Source of the DNA: GCA-002282575 sp964606405 | Lineage (GTDB): Bacteria > Pseudomonadota > Gammaproteobacteria > Thiomicrospirales > Thiomicrospiraceae | DNA: 60,115 nucleotides | Assembly (NCBI GenBank): GCA_964606405.1 | Contig: CAZSGH010000015.1 | Location: 1-60,115, forward strand | Reading direction: 5' to 3' | Shown here: piece after piece, positions 42,858 to 51,508 of the stretch | Position numbering within the stretch: position 1 is the first letter of the stretch | Layout of the letters: each line of letters starts with the position of its first letter | Notes under the pieces: generated by a model | Database searches by the model: none | What the model saw: the letters and a program-made list of their open reading frames with translations, nothing else | Told to the model about the DNA's origin: nothing | Translations under genes and position numbers: made by a program

Positions 42858-44552
42858 TTATGCGTATCGTTTCTGACGATACTCAACCCACAATCCCGTC
42901 AGCATCACGGTAATAATTGGACCGATAGATGCCATCGACAAAATGCCAAACCCTTCAATCGCATCGACTGCGCCACTTAATCCCAAACCCAGCGCCAATA
43001 CCAAGGGCACGGTAATCGGACCCGTGGTTACACCTGCGCTATCCCAAGCGACGTTAACATAGGACTCGGTTGAAAAATACGTCAGAACGGCTGCAAATAA
43101 ATAACTCGGAATGAGTAGCCAAGCCAAGGGTAGCTCAAAAATGATTTTGCTAACACCAATGGCAATTCCCATGCCGACGCCAATGGAGACGGCGATCATG
43201 AGTGTTCTTTTACGAAATACCCCATGTGTTAAACTTTGTACCGTTGCCCCCAATGCATTGAGTGCTGGTTCTGCCAGTGTTGCGCCAAACCCTAAGATAA
43301 ATGAAAAAACGATGGCAATAAAAATACCTAACGCATACCAATAGAAGGGAGAGCCATCGATGTGGGTTAGATGAATGAAGGCACTGGGCAAGGTTGTTCC
43401 CGACTGATTACCCAGTGTGGATAAACCGTAGGTAAGACCCAGATTAAAGATAATCATGCCAACAATTGAAAACACTAAGCCAGCCATAATAATTTGACGT
43501 TGCGGTAATTTTTCTTTGAGGATAAAAACCAAAATAAACGCAAGAAACAGAATCAGTGGCACAATCGCTCGTACCCCCATAATGATTTCAATCATCGGTG
43601 ATTGTTCGTACCAAGGTAGTACCGAGGTCGATGCAATTTGTGTTGTGGCATGCAGCAAGTGTTCAACCGATTGTGTTTGATACAAATATAACGATAGCAG
43701 TTGTACCGCCAAAACAGGAAAGAGGGAGGCAAGGGTGACAATACCAAAACCAGACAAGGCATTTTGTCCGCTCCCCGTTGCCGCAGCAATACCAATGCCC
43801 AATGCTAACACCAATGGCACCGTAACAGGCCCCGTGGTGACTGCACCACAATCCCATGCCAGACCAATTAACGTCGATAAGTCGTGGTTGGTCGCACTAT
43901 AAGCGGTGAGTAACAGTGTCGGAATAAGGGTGAGATAAATAATGGGTTTTAAGCTCCATTCGTAAACGAATCTGAGTGTGCCGACAATCGCAGCCAAGCC
44001 AACACCAATACCAACGACCAAAACCAAAGCACCTGACCATTCGGTGAGCATCAGATACAAATAGGGTGCAGATTGTGGATTCAGATTGGAACCCGCAGCT
44101 TTGAGCGCACCAATAGCAGGCTCAGCAAAGGTAACCCCGATACCCAATAGAAAGGTAATCAATAAAACCAGTTTTAAACTCGATTTTTGAGGCAGTCTAT
44201 TACCGATAATTTCGCCAAACGGCATTAGCCCAAGGCGTAACCCTTCCATAAAAAACATCAAACCAATAATAACGGCGGTCAAACCTGCAACAATGATGCC
44301 GACATCGGCAATAGGTTGACGCAAAATAAGCAGCTGAAATAAGCCTAAATACAAAGCAAGGGGCAAAACAGCCTTCAGTTGTTCGCCCGATTTTTGGCGC
44401 AGATAAGGTGTCACCAACCGATAGGTATCGAGCGGAGAGACCACCATTTTCTGATAAGCCGCTTCGGGCGTAGCAGTTAACTCCTGATAAGACACATAGT
44501 GCTTACGAAAGCGCGTGTGTTCGATAATGTCGTGATAAGAAATTTTTTGCAT
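42858..44552 (-). CDS. DUF1538 membrane protein, duplicated halves, P-II associated
   Basis: 564 residues with about 12-14 membrane helices and a cytoplasmic N-terminus of about 55 residues. The two halves repeat the same motifs: LLGIGVTFAEPAIGALKAAG matches LGFGATLAEPALNALGA, and DCGAVTTGPVTVPLVLALGI matches DSAGVTTGPITVPLVLALGL. The family probably forms an inner-membrane transporter or channel whose substrate is not established. Position with two P-II-like genes directly downstream suggests nitrogen- or carbon-linked control, by analogy with AmtB-GlnK. Length and both motifs look intact. Confidence 0.83.
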   Translation of the reverse strand: MQKISYHDIIEHTRFRKHYVSYQELTATPEAAYQKMVVSPLDTYRLVTPYLRQKSGEQLKAVLPLALYLGLFQLLILRQPIADVGIIVAGLTAVIIGLMFFMEGLRLGLMPFGEIIGNRLPQKSSLKLVLLITFLLGIGVTFAEPAIGALKAAGSNLNPQSAPYLYLMLTEWSGALVLVVGIGVGLAAIVGTLRFVYEWSLKPIIYLTLIPTLLLTAYSATNHDLSTLIGLAWDCGAVTTGPVTVPLVLALGIGIAAATGSGQNALSGFGIVTLASLFPVLAVQLLSLYLYQTQSVEHLLHATTQIASTSVLPWYEQSPMIEIIMGVRAIVPLILFLAFILVFILKEKLPQRQIIMAGLVFSIVGMIIFNLGLTYGLSTLGNQSGTTLPSAFIHLTHIDGSPFYWYALGIFIAIVFSFILGFGATLAEPALNALGATVQSLTHGVFRKRTLMIAVSIGVGMGIAIGVSKIIFELPLAWLLIPSYLFAAVLTYFSTESYVNVAWDSAGVTTGPITVPLVLALGLGLSGAVDAIEGFGILSMASIGPIITVMLTGLWVEYRQKRYA

Positions 44553-44586
44553 TATTTTTTATATCAATAAGTTGTGTAAAAATTGG

Positions 44587-44653
44587 GTCACTACTAAAAA
44601 CGTAACGGGTTGGAGAGTCTAAAAAAAACAAGCGCAGCGAGGTTTTTATCGCT
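44587..44653 (+). repeat. Dispersed intergenic repeat, copy 8, internally deleted
   Basis: The left end (ACTAAAAACGTAACGGGTTG) is joined directly to the right end (GAGTCTAAAAAAAACAAGCG ... GGTTTTTA). About 85 internal bases are missing, giving a 67-bp derivative. Confidence 0.85.
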
Positions 44654-44754
44654 TACGTCCATGCTTATTGTGTCATTCTAACAGAGACTTGTCTGATTGC
44701 TAACGCGTGTCCCCCGTGTTTATTGGCAATAAGTGTTTCCTGAGTGGTCTTTAG

Positions 44755-44902
44755 GACACGTCTAAAAAGTCAATGGGTAGGTGGTCTGGAGGAAGGGATT
44801 GCGAAAAATAGCATGTAACCTATTGATTAACCCCCTTCCTTCAGCTAAAAAATAAACTTGGAAAGTCTAAAAACAAGCGAAGCGAGGTTTTGGAGCTTCC
44901 CT
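44755..44902 (+). repeat. Dispersed ~150-bp intergenic repeat, copy 9
   Basis: Forward orientation and nearly identical to copy 7. The only notable loss is in the right arm of the terminal hairpin (GGTTTTGG in place of GGTTTTTAG). It lies directly upstream of the Na/Pi gene. Confidence 0.95.
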
Positions 44903-44974
44903 TTAGTATAAAATGATGGTTCGTTTTACGCATTTTTTCCCGCCTGCACAAGCAGTGCGCAATCGAGAGGTCGT

Positions 44975-46606
44975 ATGGAGAATTCTGTTTGGTTAGCCCC
45001 TTTATTGGGTGGTTTGGGATTATTCCTTTATGGGCTAGAGGTTTTTTCGTCACGCTTACGGGTACATGCGGGAGAGGGGATGCGTCGTTTGCTGATGAAA
45101 ATGACAGCAACGCGTTGGCACGGCTTGTTGGTCGGGGTTGGACTTACTGCCTTGATTCAGTCATCATCGGTTGTGACGGCATTAACCGTTGGTTTGGTTG
45201 AAGCGGGGATGATTAATTTCTCGCAAGCTCTTGCCGTGGTCATGGGCACCAATATCGGCACAACGATTACCATGCAGTTGATGGCGTTCAAAATTACCGA
45301 TATGGCACTATGGCTGGTTTTTTTAGGTGCTTTTAGTTTGCTTTTTTGGCGCTGGCAGCAGCGTTATATCGCAGAATTGGTTCTTGCTCTAGGTCTGATT
45401 TTTTTAGGTCTTAATTTAATGGCAGATGCCATGCGTCCGTTACAAGATGCTTTGTGGATGCAATCTTTGCTTGCTTGGATGGATACGCCTTGGTCGGCTG
45501 CATTGGTTGGTTTGCTGGTAACCGCTGTGATTCAGTCATCATCGGCATTTGGTGGTATTGCCTTAGCATTAGTCATGCAAGGTCAAATTGACTTAGTAAC
45601 AGGTGTTGCCCTCATGCTGGGCTCTAATGTCGGTACCTGTATTACGGTTATGCTCGCTGCTATTGGCAAAAGTCGAGAGTCGATTCGCGTTGCTGTCTTT
45701 CATCTTTTGTTCAACTTGGTTGGCGCACTGACTATGTTGCTGCTACTTTCTCCCTTTATTCAACTCATTTTTTGGGTGAGTGGCGATGTTACGCCAGCAC
45801 AGTATTTAGCCAATGGACATGCCTTGTTTAATATTGTGGTCGCTTTTGCGCTCATTGGATTCGTTCCTCAGTTGGTACGCTTGATTCATTGGTTGGTTCC
45901 TGCTGATGCGCAGGCATGGCAGCCGACAGAACCCTTGGCAATTGAGCAGCCGAATAGCGCCGCAGAGGGTATTAATGAAGGGTGGCGATTGCTGCGCTCT
46001 ATGTTGGCGGTCATGGACTCACTTCGTGACGTAGCAACGCAATTACCACAAAGTTTATCTCGGGGCGAAACCCTAGCATTACGTCTTGCCGAGTTACGCC
46101 AACTCGATCAACGCTTATTAATTTTGATGTCCTTAACAGGGAAGTTAATGATGGATGACAGGCAAGAACGTGAGCTATTGCAATTGACGCGCTTGGGTAA
46201 TCGCTTACGCAGTTTGGGAGTGTTGTTAGCGCAATCTATCCCCGATGTTTACGCCAATATGCAGCGCGAATCTTTGGCCATGAGCCAAGAAACGCAAGCT
46301 CTTTATCGCACTTTACAACATCGTATCGATGAGCAATTAACGGGGTTGTTTAGCATGATTGAGCAGCGAGACGGTATTCATATCCCCACGTTGCGAGATG
46401 AGAAAAAAGAAATGCGTCAGTTGCGCGCCAGTTTAGAGGCGCATCATGGTAAACGATTGTCAGCAGATCAGCCTAACCGTGTTGCCTTGTATGTGTATGA
46501 GTCGATGTTGCTCGATACTTGGATGCAGGTTGCTTATTTGAGTCGTCGTACAGCAGGCTTGCTTAAAAAGACAGCAGAACCTTCGACGCAGGAATCGTTG
46601 TTTTAA
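44975..46606 (+). CDS. Na/Pi cotransporter family protein with C-terminal PhoU-like region
   Basis: 543 residues. Two copies of the NptA/SLC34 transport motif are visible: TALIQSSSVVTALTVGL near 60 and TAVIQSSSAFGGIALAL near 190, with paired GTNIGTTIT and GSNVGTCIT motifs. About eight membrane helices occupy residues 5-315. The rest (about 330-540) is helical with PhoU-like stretches (LRQLDQRLLILMSLTGKLM). It would bring phosphate into the cell with Na+. The ATG has GAGAGG upstream. It is transcribed alone and diverges from the DUF1538 gene. Confidence 0.87.
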   Translation: MENSVWLAPLLGGLGLFLYGLEVFSSRLRVHAGEGMRRLLMKMTATRWHGLLVGVGLTALIQSSSVVTALTVGLVEAGMINFSQALAVVMGTNIGTTITMQLMAFKITDMALWLVFLGAFSLLFWRWQQRYIAELVLALGLIFLGLNLMADAMRPLQDALWMQSLLAWMDTPWSAALVGLLVTAVIQSSSAFGGIALALVMQGQIDLVTGVALMLGSNVGTCITVMLAAIGKSRESIRVAVFHLLFNLVGALTMLLLLSPFIQLIFWVSGDVTPAQYLANGHALFNIVVAFALIGFVPQLVRLIHWLVPADAQAWQPTEPLAIEQPNSAAEGINEGWRLLRSMLAVMDSLRDVATQLPQSLSRGETLALRLAELRQLDQRLLILMSLTGKLMMDDRQERELLQLTRLGNRLRSLGVLLAQSIPDVYANMQRESLAMSQETQALYRTLQHRIDEQLTGLFSMIEQRDGIHIPTLRDEKKEMRQLRASLEAHHGKRLSADQPNRVALYVYESMLLDTWMQVAYLSRRTAGLLKKTAEPSTQESLF

Positions 46607-46628
46607 TCTAAGTGTGTTGACGATTGTT

Positions 46629-46783
46629 GGGGAAGGTCTGAAAAATACGGCTTTCGCCTTTTTTCAGACTTCCTAACTTGTTTTTTAGTTGGTGGAAGGG
46701 TTGTTTTCAATGGGTTCCAGGTTAAAAATGTGAATCCCTTCCCCCCAAGCCCCCAACCCGCTGCATTTTTCAGATATTCCTTA
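46629..46783 (-). repeat. Dispersed ~150-bp intergenic repeat, copy 10
   Basis: Reverse orientation. The hairpin is GGAAGGTCTGAAAAA / TTTTTTCAGACTTCC with a CGGCTTTCGCC tip. Both terminal motifs changed from CTAAAAA to CTGAAAAA. The hairpin is nearly identical to that of copy 12. It lies between two convergent genes. Confidence 0.88.
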
Positions 46784-46835
46784 GGTCACTACTACAAACC
46801 TAACGACGTGCAGTCTAGAGATGCTCGTCTGCCTT

Positions 46836-48446
46836 TTAAACTAAGACAACCTGATTGCGTCCACTGCCTTTGGCACGATACATGCCGTCATCGGCTCTGT
46901 GTAATAGAGCGCCGGCTGTATCTGTTGCGATCATGTCTGTAATGCCAATACTGATGGTGGTTGGAATCGGTAGCAATTCGCCAAATAGGAGTGGTGTTTG
47001 TGCAATGTGTGATCGAAGTGCTTCCATTAGATTGTGAGCCGTTTCTCTATCTGTGTTAGGCATTAAAATGGTGAACTCTTCGCCACCGAGGCGAGCCAAG
47101 ATGTCAGAAGGTCCTATTAGCGCTTTGGTCAATTGGCAAATGTGTTGCAGTACCTTGTCACCAATATCATGTCCAAATGAATCGTTAATCCGTTTAAAGA
47201 AATCAATATCAAATAGTGCTAACGATAGCGGCATGTTGTTCTGTTGGTGCATGCTTAATTGCATCTTTAAAGTTTGATCAAAATGGCGTCGATTCATACA
47301 TCCTGTTAAAAAATCTGTTTCTGCTTGATGTTTAAGACGAGCATTCAATAACATCAGTTCATCGTGGCTTTGTTGAATCTTTTTTCGATACAGTCTGGCG
47401 CGTAACAAGAAAATAATACTTGCGATCAGTGCCCAAAGTGCGGCTAATGCCCCAGCTGCGCCAATGATAACAACAAAAAAACCTTGTTCATGCACACGCG
47501 TGAGTAATGATAAGGGTTCGACGAGATAAGCTGTAAAGCCCTCGCTAGAACGTTCAATTTCTCGGATAAATACAGGATGTTTTTGACCGTTGATATACTG
47601 TAGCGCGGGGTGTTTTTCGATGTTTGCTGAGGAAAGGATGAGCGGTTCAAAGCGTGTGCGCTTATAGCGCTTTTGTTGAAAATCTTCGCTTTGACTTAAA
47701 ATAGCAGCGTTAGGTAGAACCTTAAAAATAAGGTTTGAATCACTTGCTGCGATAATAACCCCTTCATTATCTGTTAAAAAGTAGGTGCCCAGTCTGATAC
47801 GGTTTGTTACTTTAGGTAAGTCAATTTTAATGGCAACAACCCCAGTGATCGTGCCGGCAATATTTCGAATAGGGGCAGAGAAATACAGTCCAGGAATGTT
47901 AGTTACACGTCCCAATGCATATTGCCCGCCAAATCGACCTTGCATAGCATCTTTAAAGTAGCCTCTATCTTGATACGACACACCAATTAAGCTTTGCGTA
48001 CTATCAAAGTTGTTGGCGGCAATACACAAACCATCAGTGTTCATTAAGAAGGCGAGGTCGATTGATAAGTAGCGTGCAATGTTTTTGAGATAGCGGTTTG
48101 CTGAATCTGTCGTAATGCTCTCTTGGTTTGTGTTGTCGAGTGCCAATGTCAATTTAGGTTCTAATGATAATAACTCGGGCAGACCTTTTAGATGCGTAAA
48201 AACGGAGTCTAGGTCTTGTGCTGCCTGTTGCTGATGAATATCGAGTGTATGTGATGCTTCAGCCGTAATAAGGTTGATCTGCTCTTCTTCCCAGCTATTA
48301 AGCTTGAGCCAAACGAGTAACAAGATAAGTGGTAAAAATGTTAACCACAAACCTAATGCCAACAAGTAAGGATTTTTTTCGATAGCACTATTCCACCAAC
48401 GTTGATTATCGGTGTTTGTTGTTACGGGCTTTGAGCTGAATGACAT
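46836..48446 (-). CDS. Membrane diguanylate cyclase with periplasmic sensor
   Basis: 536 residues. TM1 (about 30-48) and TM2 (about 325-350) enclose a large dCache-like periplasmic domain (YQDRGYFKDAMQGRFGGQYA, LYFSAPIRNIAGTITGVVAI). A coiled coil leads to a GGDEF domain with the active signature LGGEEFTILMP and DFLTGCMNRRHFDQ. The RxxD inhibitory site five residues before GGEEF is absent (the sequence there is GPSD), so product inhibition may be weak. It makes c-di-GMP in response to a periplasmic ligand. It is convergent with the Na/Pi gene. Confidence 0.93.
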   Translation of the reverse strand: MSFSSKPVTTNTDNQRWWNSAIEKNPYLLALGLWLTFLPLILLLVWLKLNSWEEEQINLITAEASHTLDIHQQQAAQDLDSVFTHLKGLPELLSLEPKLTLALDNTNQESITTDSANRYLKNIARYLSIDLAFLMNTDGLCIAANNFDSTQSLIGVSYQDRGYFKDAMQGRFGGQYALGRVTNIPGLYFSAPIRNIAGTITGVVAIKIDLPKVTNRIRLGTYFLTDNEGVIIAASDSNLIFKVLPNAAILSQSEDFQQKRYKRTRFEPLILSSANIEKHPALQYINGQKHPVFIREIERSSEGFTAYLVEPLSLLTRVHEQGFFVVIIGAAGALAALWALIASIIFLLRARLYRKKIQQSHDELMLLNARLKHQAETDFLTGCMNRRHFDQTLKMQLSMHQQNNMPLSLALFDIDFFKRINDSFGHDIGDKVLQHICQLTKALIGPSDILARLGGEEFTILMPNTDRETAHNLMEALRSHIAQTPLLFGELLPIPTTISIGITDMIATDTAGALLHRADDGMYRAKGSGRNQVVLV

Positions 48447-48486
48447 ATCGGTATCTTATGGTTAGTGGATTCTGAACTACAGATTA

Positions 48487-48633
48487 AGGAAAAGTCTAAA
48501 AACCTCACTTCACTTGTTTTTAGGCTTTTCAAATTTGTTTTTTAGCAGAAGGAAAGAGATAAATTAAAGGGTGATCTGTTGGTTCTGTACCCCCTTCCTC
48601 CATGCATCCAACCTGTTAGGTTTTTAGTGCTGC
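48487..48633 (-). repeat. Dispersed ~150-bp intergenic repeat, copy 11
   Basis: Reverse orientation. The hairpin GAAAAGTCTAAAAAC / GTTTTTAGGCTTTTC has a diverged tip (TCACTTCACT). The internal arms GAAGGAAAG / CCCCCTTCCTC are partly kept. It lies between the diguanylate cyclase gene and the stop of the next minus-strand gene. Confidence 0.85.
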
Positions 48634-49155
48634 CTATGGCATCATGCGCCCAAACTCTTTGGTGTGATTGGACATCAGTTGCATTTGGAAATTTAAGCGC
48701 GACATACTGCCATTCATGCCCGTTAAACTGGTGTCTAAACGCGTCATGCTCTGTTCAAAGCCCGTCAGTTCTTGCTCAATAGCGGAGATGTCTTCTACAA
48801 ATAATGGTAGTTTCTCATTAAAGCCTTTCATGCTTTCCACCATTCTCGGGACGTATTGTACACTCCCTTCTAGCGCACCAACGCGTGCGCTCATGCCGCC
48901 TAAAATGCCTTGAGTATAGCCCATGTTTTTGGTGAGTTCGTTAATGTCGTTTGCAACACCACCCATGCCACTAGCAAAGGTCCAAACCTGAATAGCGATG
49001 CCGCAAAATACGATTAGTAGGGCGCTGGTTACCATACGAATGAGTCGTTTGCTTTGTTGATTCAAGGCGTCTTCTTTGGCGCGCAATTGAACCATTGCAT
49101 TTTCGAATTGTGTCATGCTGGCACAAAAAATATCGAGTAATTGGCTGTTTTGCAT
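48634..49155 (-). CDS. Membrane coiled-coil protein, paralogue of the 49229 gene
   Basis: 173 residues. A cytoplasmic coiled coil (about 1-38) precedes one membrane helix (VTSALLIVFCGIAIQVWTF, about 42-60) and a long periplasmic or cytoplasmic helical tail full of Met, Gly and Leu. It ends in GRMMP. The neighbour at 49229 has the same size, layout and RMMP-type ending, so the two are paralogues. I do not recognise the family. They probably form coiled-coil oligomers in the envelope. Confidence 0.65.
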   Translation of the reverse strand: MQNSQLLDIFCASMTQFENAMVQLRAKEDALNQQSKRLIRMVTSALLIVFCGIAIQVWTFASGMGGVANDINELTKNMGYTQGILGGMSARVGALEGSVQYVPRMVESMKGFNEKLPLFVEDISAIEQELTGFEQSMTRLDTSLTGMNGSMSRLNFQMQLMSNHTKEFGRMMP

Positions 49156-49160
49156 AATTA

Positions 49161-49229
49161 AGGAACCTCTAAAAAAATAAACAGGGAAGTCTGAAAAAAG
49201 GCGAAAGCCGTATTTTTTCAGACCTTCCT
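49161..49229 (+). repeat. Dispersed intergenic repeat, copy 12, internally deleted
   Basis: Left end GGAACCTCTAAAAA is joined to AATAAAC and the right hairpin GGAAGTCTGAAAAAAGGC-GAAA-GCC ... TTTTTTCAGACCTTCC. Length is about 69 bp. The hairpin matches copy 10 almost base for base. It fills the space between the two paralogous membrane coiled-coil genes. Confidence 0.88.
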
Positions 49230-49804
49230 TATCGTCCTGGCATCATGCGGTTAAATAAGCGAACGGGACGAGCGGCTTGTTGTATGTCAACTTGCATTTG
49301 TGCAACAGGCGTTTCAATGGCGTTGAGCTGTCCGGTCATGATTTCTGTCTGGTAGGCGATGCGCTGCGTTTGTGTATTCATTACGGCTACTTGCTCGTGC
49401 ATATTCTGTAGGTGCAAATGAATATCGTCCATGCTCGTTAGCATTTTGTTCATTTCTTCGGGTATTGCTTCGATGCTCAATATGTTTTCTTGCATTTTAA
49501 TCATACTGCCGTGCATGCGACTAATATCGGGAACCATAAGATGGAAGTGGTTGTTAATCGAACCAATATTTTCGACCATTAAGTTAATGCGTTGTGCCAT
49601 AACCAAAATCATCAAAAAGACGGCGATAAATAGTGTGGCTAAGGCAATCATGCCTAAACGAATAACTTTACTTAGGCGTGTCGATGTCTGTTCTTGCAGT
49701 TGTGTAAACTGCTGCATCGACTTTGAAAACTGTCCTAAAGCAGCCGCGAAGCGTACGCTGTCAGGGATTTGTGGTAATCCTGGCGGCAATGGGGGCATTT
49801 GCAT
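49229..49804 (-). CDS. Membrane coiled-coil protein, paralogue of the 48634 gene
   Basis: 191 residues. A Pro-rich start (MPPLPPGLPQIPD) is followed by a helical stretch, one membrane helix (LGMIALATLFIAVFLMILV, about 50-69) and a long Met-rich helical tail ending in NRMMPGR. Size and layout match the downstream gene, although identity is low. The ribosome binding site is AGGA upstream of the ATG. Function unknown. Confidence 0.68.
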   Translation of the reverse strand: MQMPPLPPGLPQIPDSVRFAAALGQFSKSMQQFTQLQEQTSTRLSKVIRLGMIALATLFIAVFLMILVMAQRINLMVENIGSINNHFHLMVPDISRMHGSMIKMQENILSIEAIPEEMNKMLTSMDDIHLHLQNMHEQVAVMNTQTQRIAYQTEIMTGQLNAIETPVAQMQVDIQQAARPVRLFNRMMPGR

Positions 49805-49870
49805 GTTTTTTCCTGCTGTTTTTCTACTTATATCCTCCTATTATGTATTAATATGAACACTAATTAAACA

Positions 49871-50021
49871 GGGTGCCCTTAAAAACCTAATGGGTAGGCG
49901 GTCTGGAGGAAGGGGTTGCAACAATTTAGCTGTAACTGATTGATTTAATCCCCTCCCACCAGCTAAAAAATAAACTTGGAAACCTATAAAAATAAGTGAA
50001 ATGCCGTTTTTAGAGATTTCC
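49871..50021 (+). repeat. Dispersed ~150-bp intergenic repeat, copy 13
   Basis: Forward orientation. Left end CCCTTAAAAACCTAATGGGT, then GGAGGAAGGGGTTGC / AATCCCCTCCCACC as internal inverted repeat, and a weaker hairpin with AAGTGAAATG at the tip. It lies between the divergent coiled-coil gene and the EAL-HDOD gene. Confidence 0.9.
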
Positions 50022-50050
50022 AACAGTAAGTTAAGAATCGAAAGTATTTT

Positions 50051-51226
50051 ATGAAAGATCAACCGCGTGTTGGGGTGCAAGTTCATTGTCGTCCTTTATT
50101 AGATGCCAGTAAAAGTTTACAGGGTTATGTTTGGTATATCGTTTCTGCTCAAGATCAAGCGCCACAAAGTTTCGCTGAGTTTTGGCACAGTCCAGAGTTG
50201 GCTAACCAGTTGGCTGTTGGTGTCAATTTATTCCGCCTACCCAAAGAGTGGCAAACAGAGGCTTTGTTAGAGGCAGTAGAAAGTTGCAGTTCTTTAGTTA
50301 TGTCGCTGACTTCTCATGATAATCACAATCCTGCCTTGTTACGTTTGGCTAAGTTGGCGCGCAGTAAAGGTGCTGAGTTGGCATTGCTCGACTTTGATGG
50401 TTCTGAGGATGCGTGGAAGTTGTTGCCAGCGGTACAGTATGTTGGTTTTGATACCGCGACTATTACGGGTGACCTACTTGCTCGTTTGAAGGCAGCTAAT
50501 GTTAAGCTGATTGCTCAGGGCGTTGAGGATGCGGATCGCTTTGCTAAAGATGCGGCTGTTGGCTGTAGCTGGTTTGAAGGTTATTTCTTCACGCAACCCT
50601 TGCTGCAAGGTCAGGGTGATGCCGTCAATAAGGCAAGCTTGTTGCGCGTGCTGGCACAATTGAATGATCCAAAAATTGATTTAGCCAAACTCGCTGCGGT
50701 TATCGGTCAGGATGTGTCATTAACCCACCAGCTAATGGCATCGCTTAATTCAGCAGCAATGGCATTGCCAGCACCTGTACATGGTTTGGTCGACGCAGTA
50801 CGATTTTTAGGAACCAAGCGATTGTCGTTTTGGGTGAGTGTGTTAATGCTGTCTCAGCTTAAAGACTCGCCACCTGCTTTGTTGTACACAGCTTTAGCAC
50901 GCGCCCGTTTTTTAGAAACCCTCGCCGAAGAAGGTGGTTTTAAGGGTCAAAAAGATGCGTGGTTTTTAACAGGCTTATTTTCAACACTCGATGCCTTTTT
51001 ATTGGTGCCGATGAGTCAAGCCGTTGAGGGTATGCCCCTAGCTGATGATATTGTCGATGCGTTGGTGCATCAGGTCGGCGATATGGGGCATGCCTTGCAG
51101 TTAGCTATGACCTTAGAGGGCGTAGGGGCGAGTGTCGAACTGAGCTTTGCTAACTTAGATGTGTGTGCGCTGTCGATGATGTATGTGCAATCGACAGGCT
51201 GGGCGTATGCGGTGTGGAGTCAGTAA
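50051..51226 (+). CDS. Degenerate EAL plus HDOD signalling protein
   Basis: 391 residues, no membrane segment. Residues 1-190 follow an EAL fold, but the EAL signature and most metal ligands are lost; only an IAQGVEDADRF (for xEGVExxEQ) and FEGYFFTQP (for xQGYxxxxP) pattern remain. Residues about 195-390 form an HDOD domain (QDVSLTHQLMASLNSAAMAL, VDAVRFLGTKRLSFWVSVLM). The combination occurs in YuxH/CdgJ-type regulators. It probably binds but does not cleave c-di-GMP and acts through protein contacts. The gene is monocistronic, directly after repeat copy 13. Confidence 0.85.
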   Translation: MKDQPRVGVQVHCRPLLDASKSLQGYVWYIVSAQDQAPQSFAEFWHSPELANQLAVGVNLFRLPKEWQTEALLEAVESCSSLVMSLTSHDNHNPALLRLAKLARSKGAELALLDFDGSEDAWKLLPAVQYVGFDTATITGDLLARLKAANVKLIAQGVEDADRFAKDAAVGCSWFEGYFFTQPLLQGQGDAVNKASLLRVLAQLNDPKIDLAKLAAVIGQDVSLTHQLMASLNSAAMALPAPVHGLVDAVRFLGTKRLSFWVSVLMLSQLKDSPPALLYTALARARFLETLAEEGGFKGQKDAWFLTGLFSTLDAFLLVPMSQAVEGMPLADDIVDALVHQVGDMGHALQLAMTLEGVGASVELSFANLDVCALSMMYVQSTGWAYAVWSQ

Positions 51227-51290
51227 CCACACTGAAAATGGCTAAGGCTGTTGCTTTTTTATCATCGTTTGAATTGCATTTTGTTCTGTA

Positions 51291-51404
51291 GGGCACACCT
51301 AGAACCTAACGCGTTGGATGTTTAGCTTGCGCAGAGCTCGTTATGGAGGAAGGGTGCCCAGAAACCTTTCTCGCGACCCATTGATTTGATTCTTCCTCCT
51401 AGTT
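51291..51404 (+). repeat. Dispersed intergenic repeat, copy 14, divergent
   Basis: Shorter, divergent copy. It has GGAGGAAGGGTGC / TGATTCTTCCTCC and GACCCATTGATTTGAT, but the left end carries an alternative module (51307-51335) with GTTTAGCTTGCGCAGA. The same module recurs at 59671-59698. The right hairpin is missing. Confidence 0.7.
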
Positions 51405-51508
51405 AATCATGACAGTTTTTGTTAAATTGAAAAATTGTCATGAACATCACGTTCATTATTTTGTAAAATGAGCAGCATCAGTTAGTCAAGTTTAAGAGAG
51501 GATTCATT

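Larger units (their letters stand above)
44553..44974. other. Intergenic region with two repeat copies
   Basis: The 422 bases between divergent genes hold repeat copies 8 and 9 plus about 100 bases of unrelated DNA (44654-44753). No gene was seen. Promoters of the two flanking genes must lie here. Confidence 0.7.
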
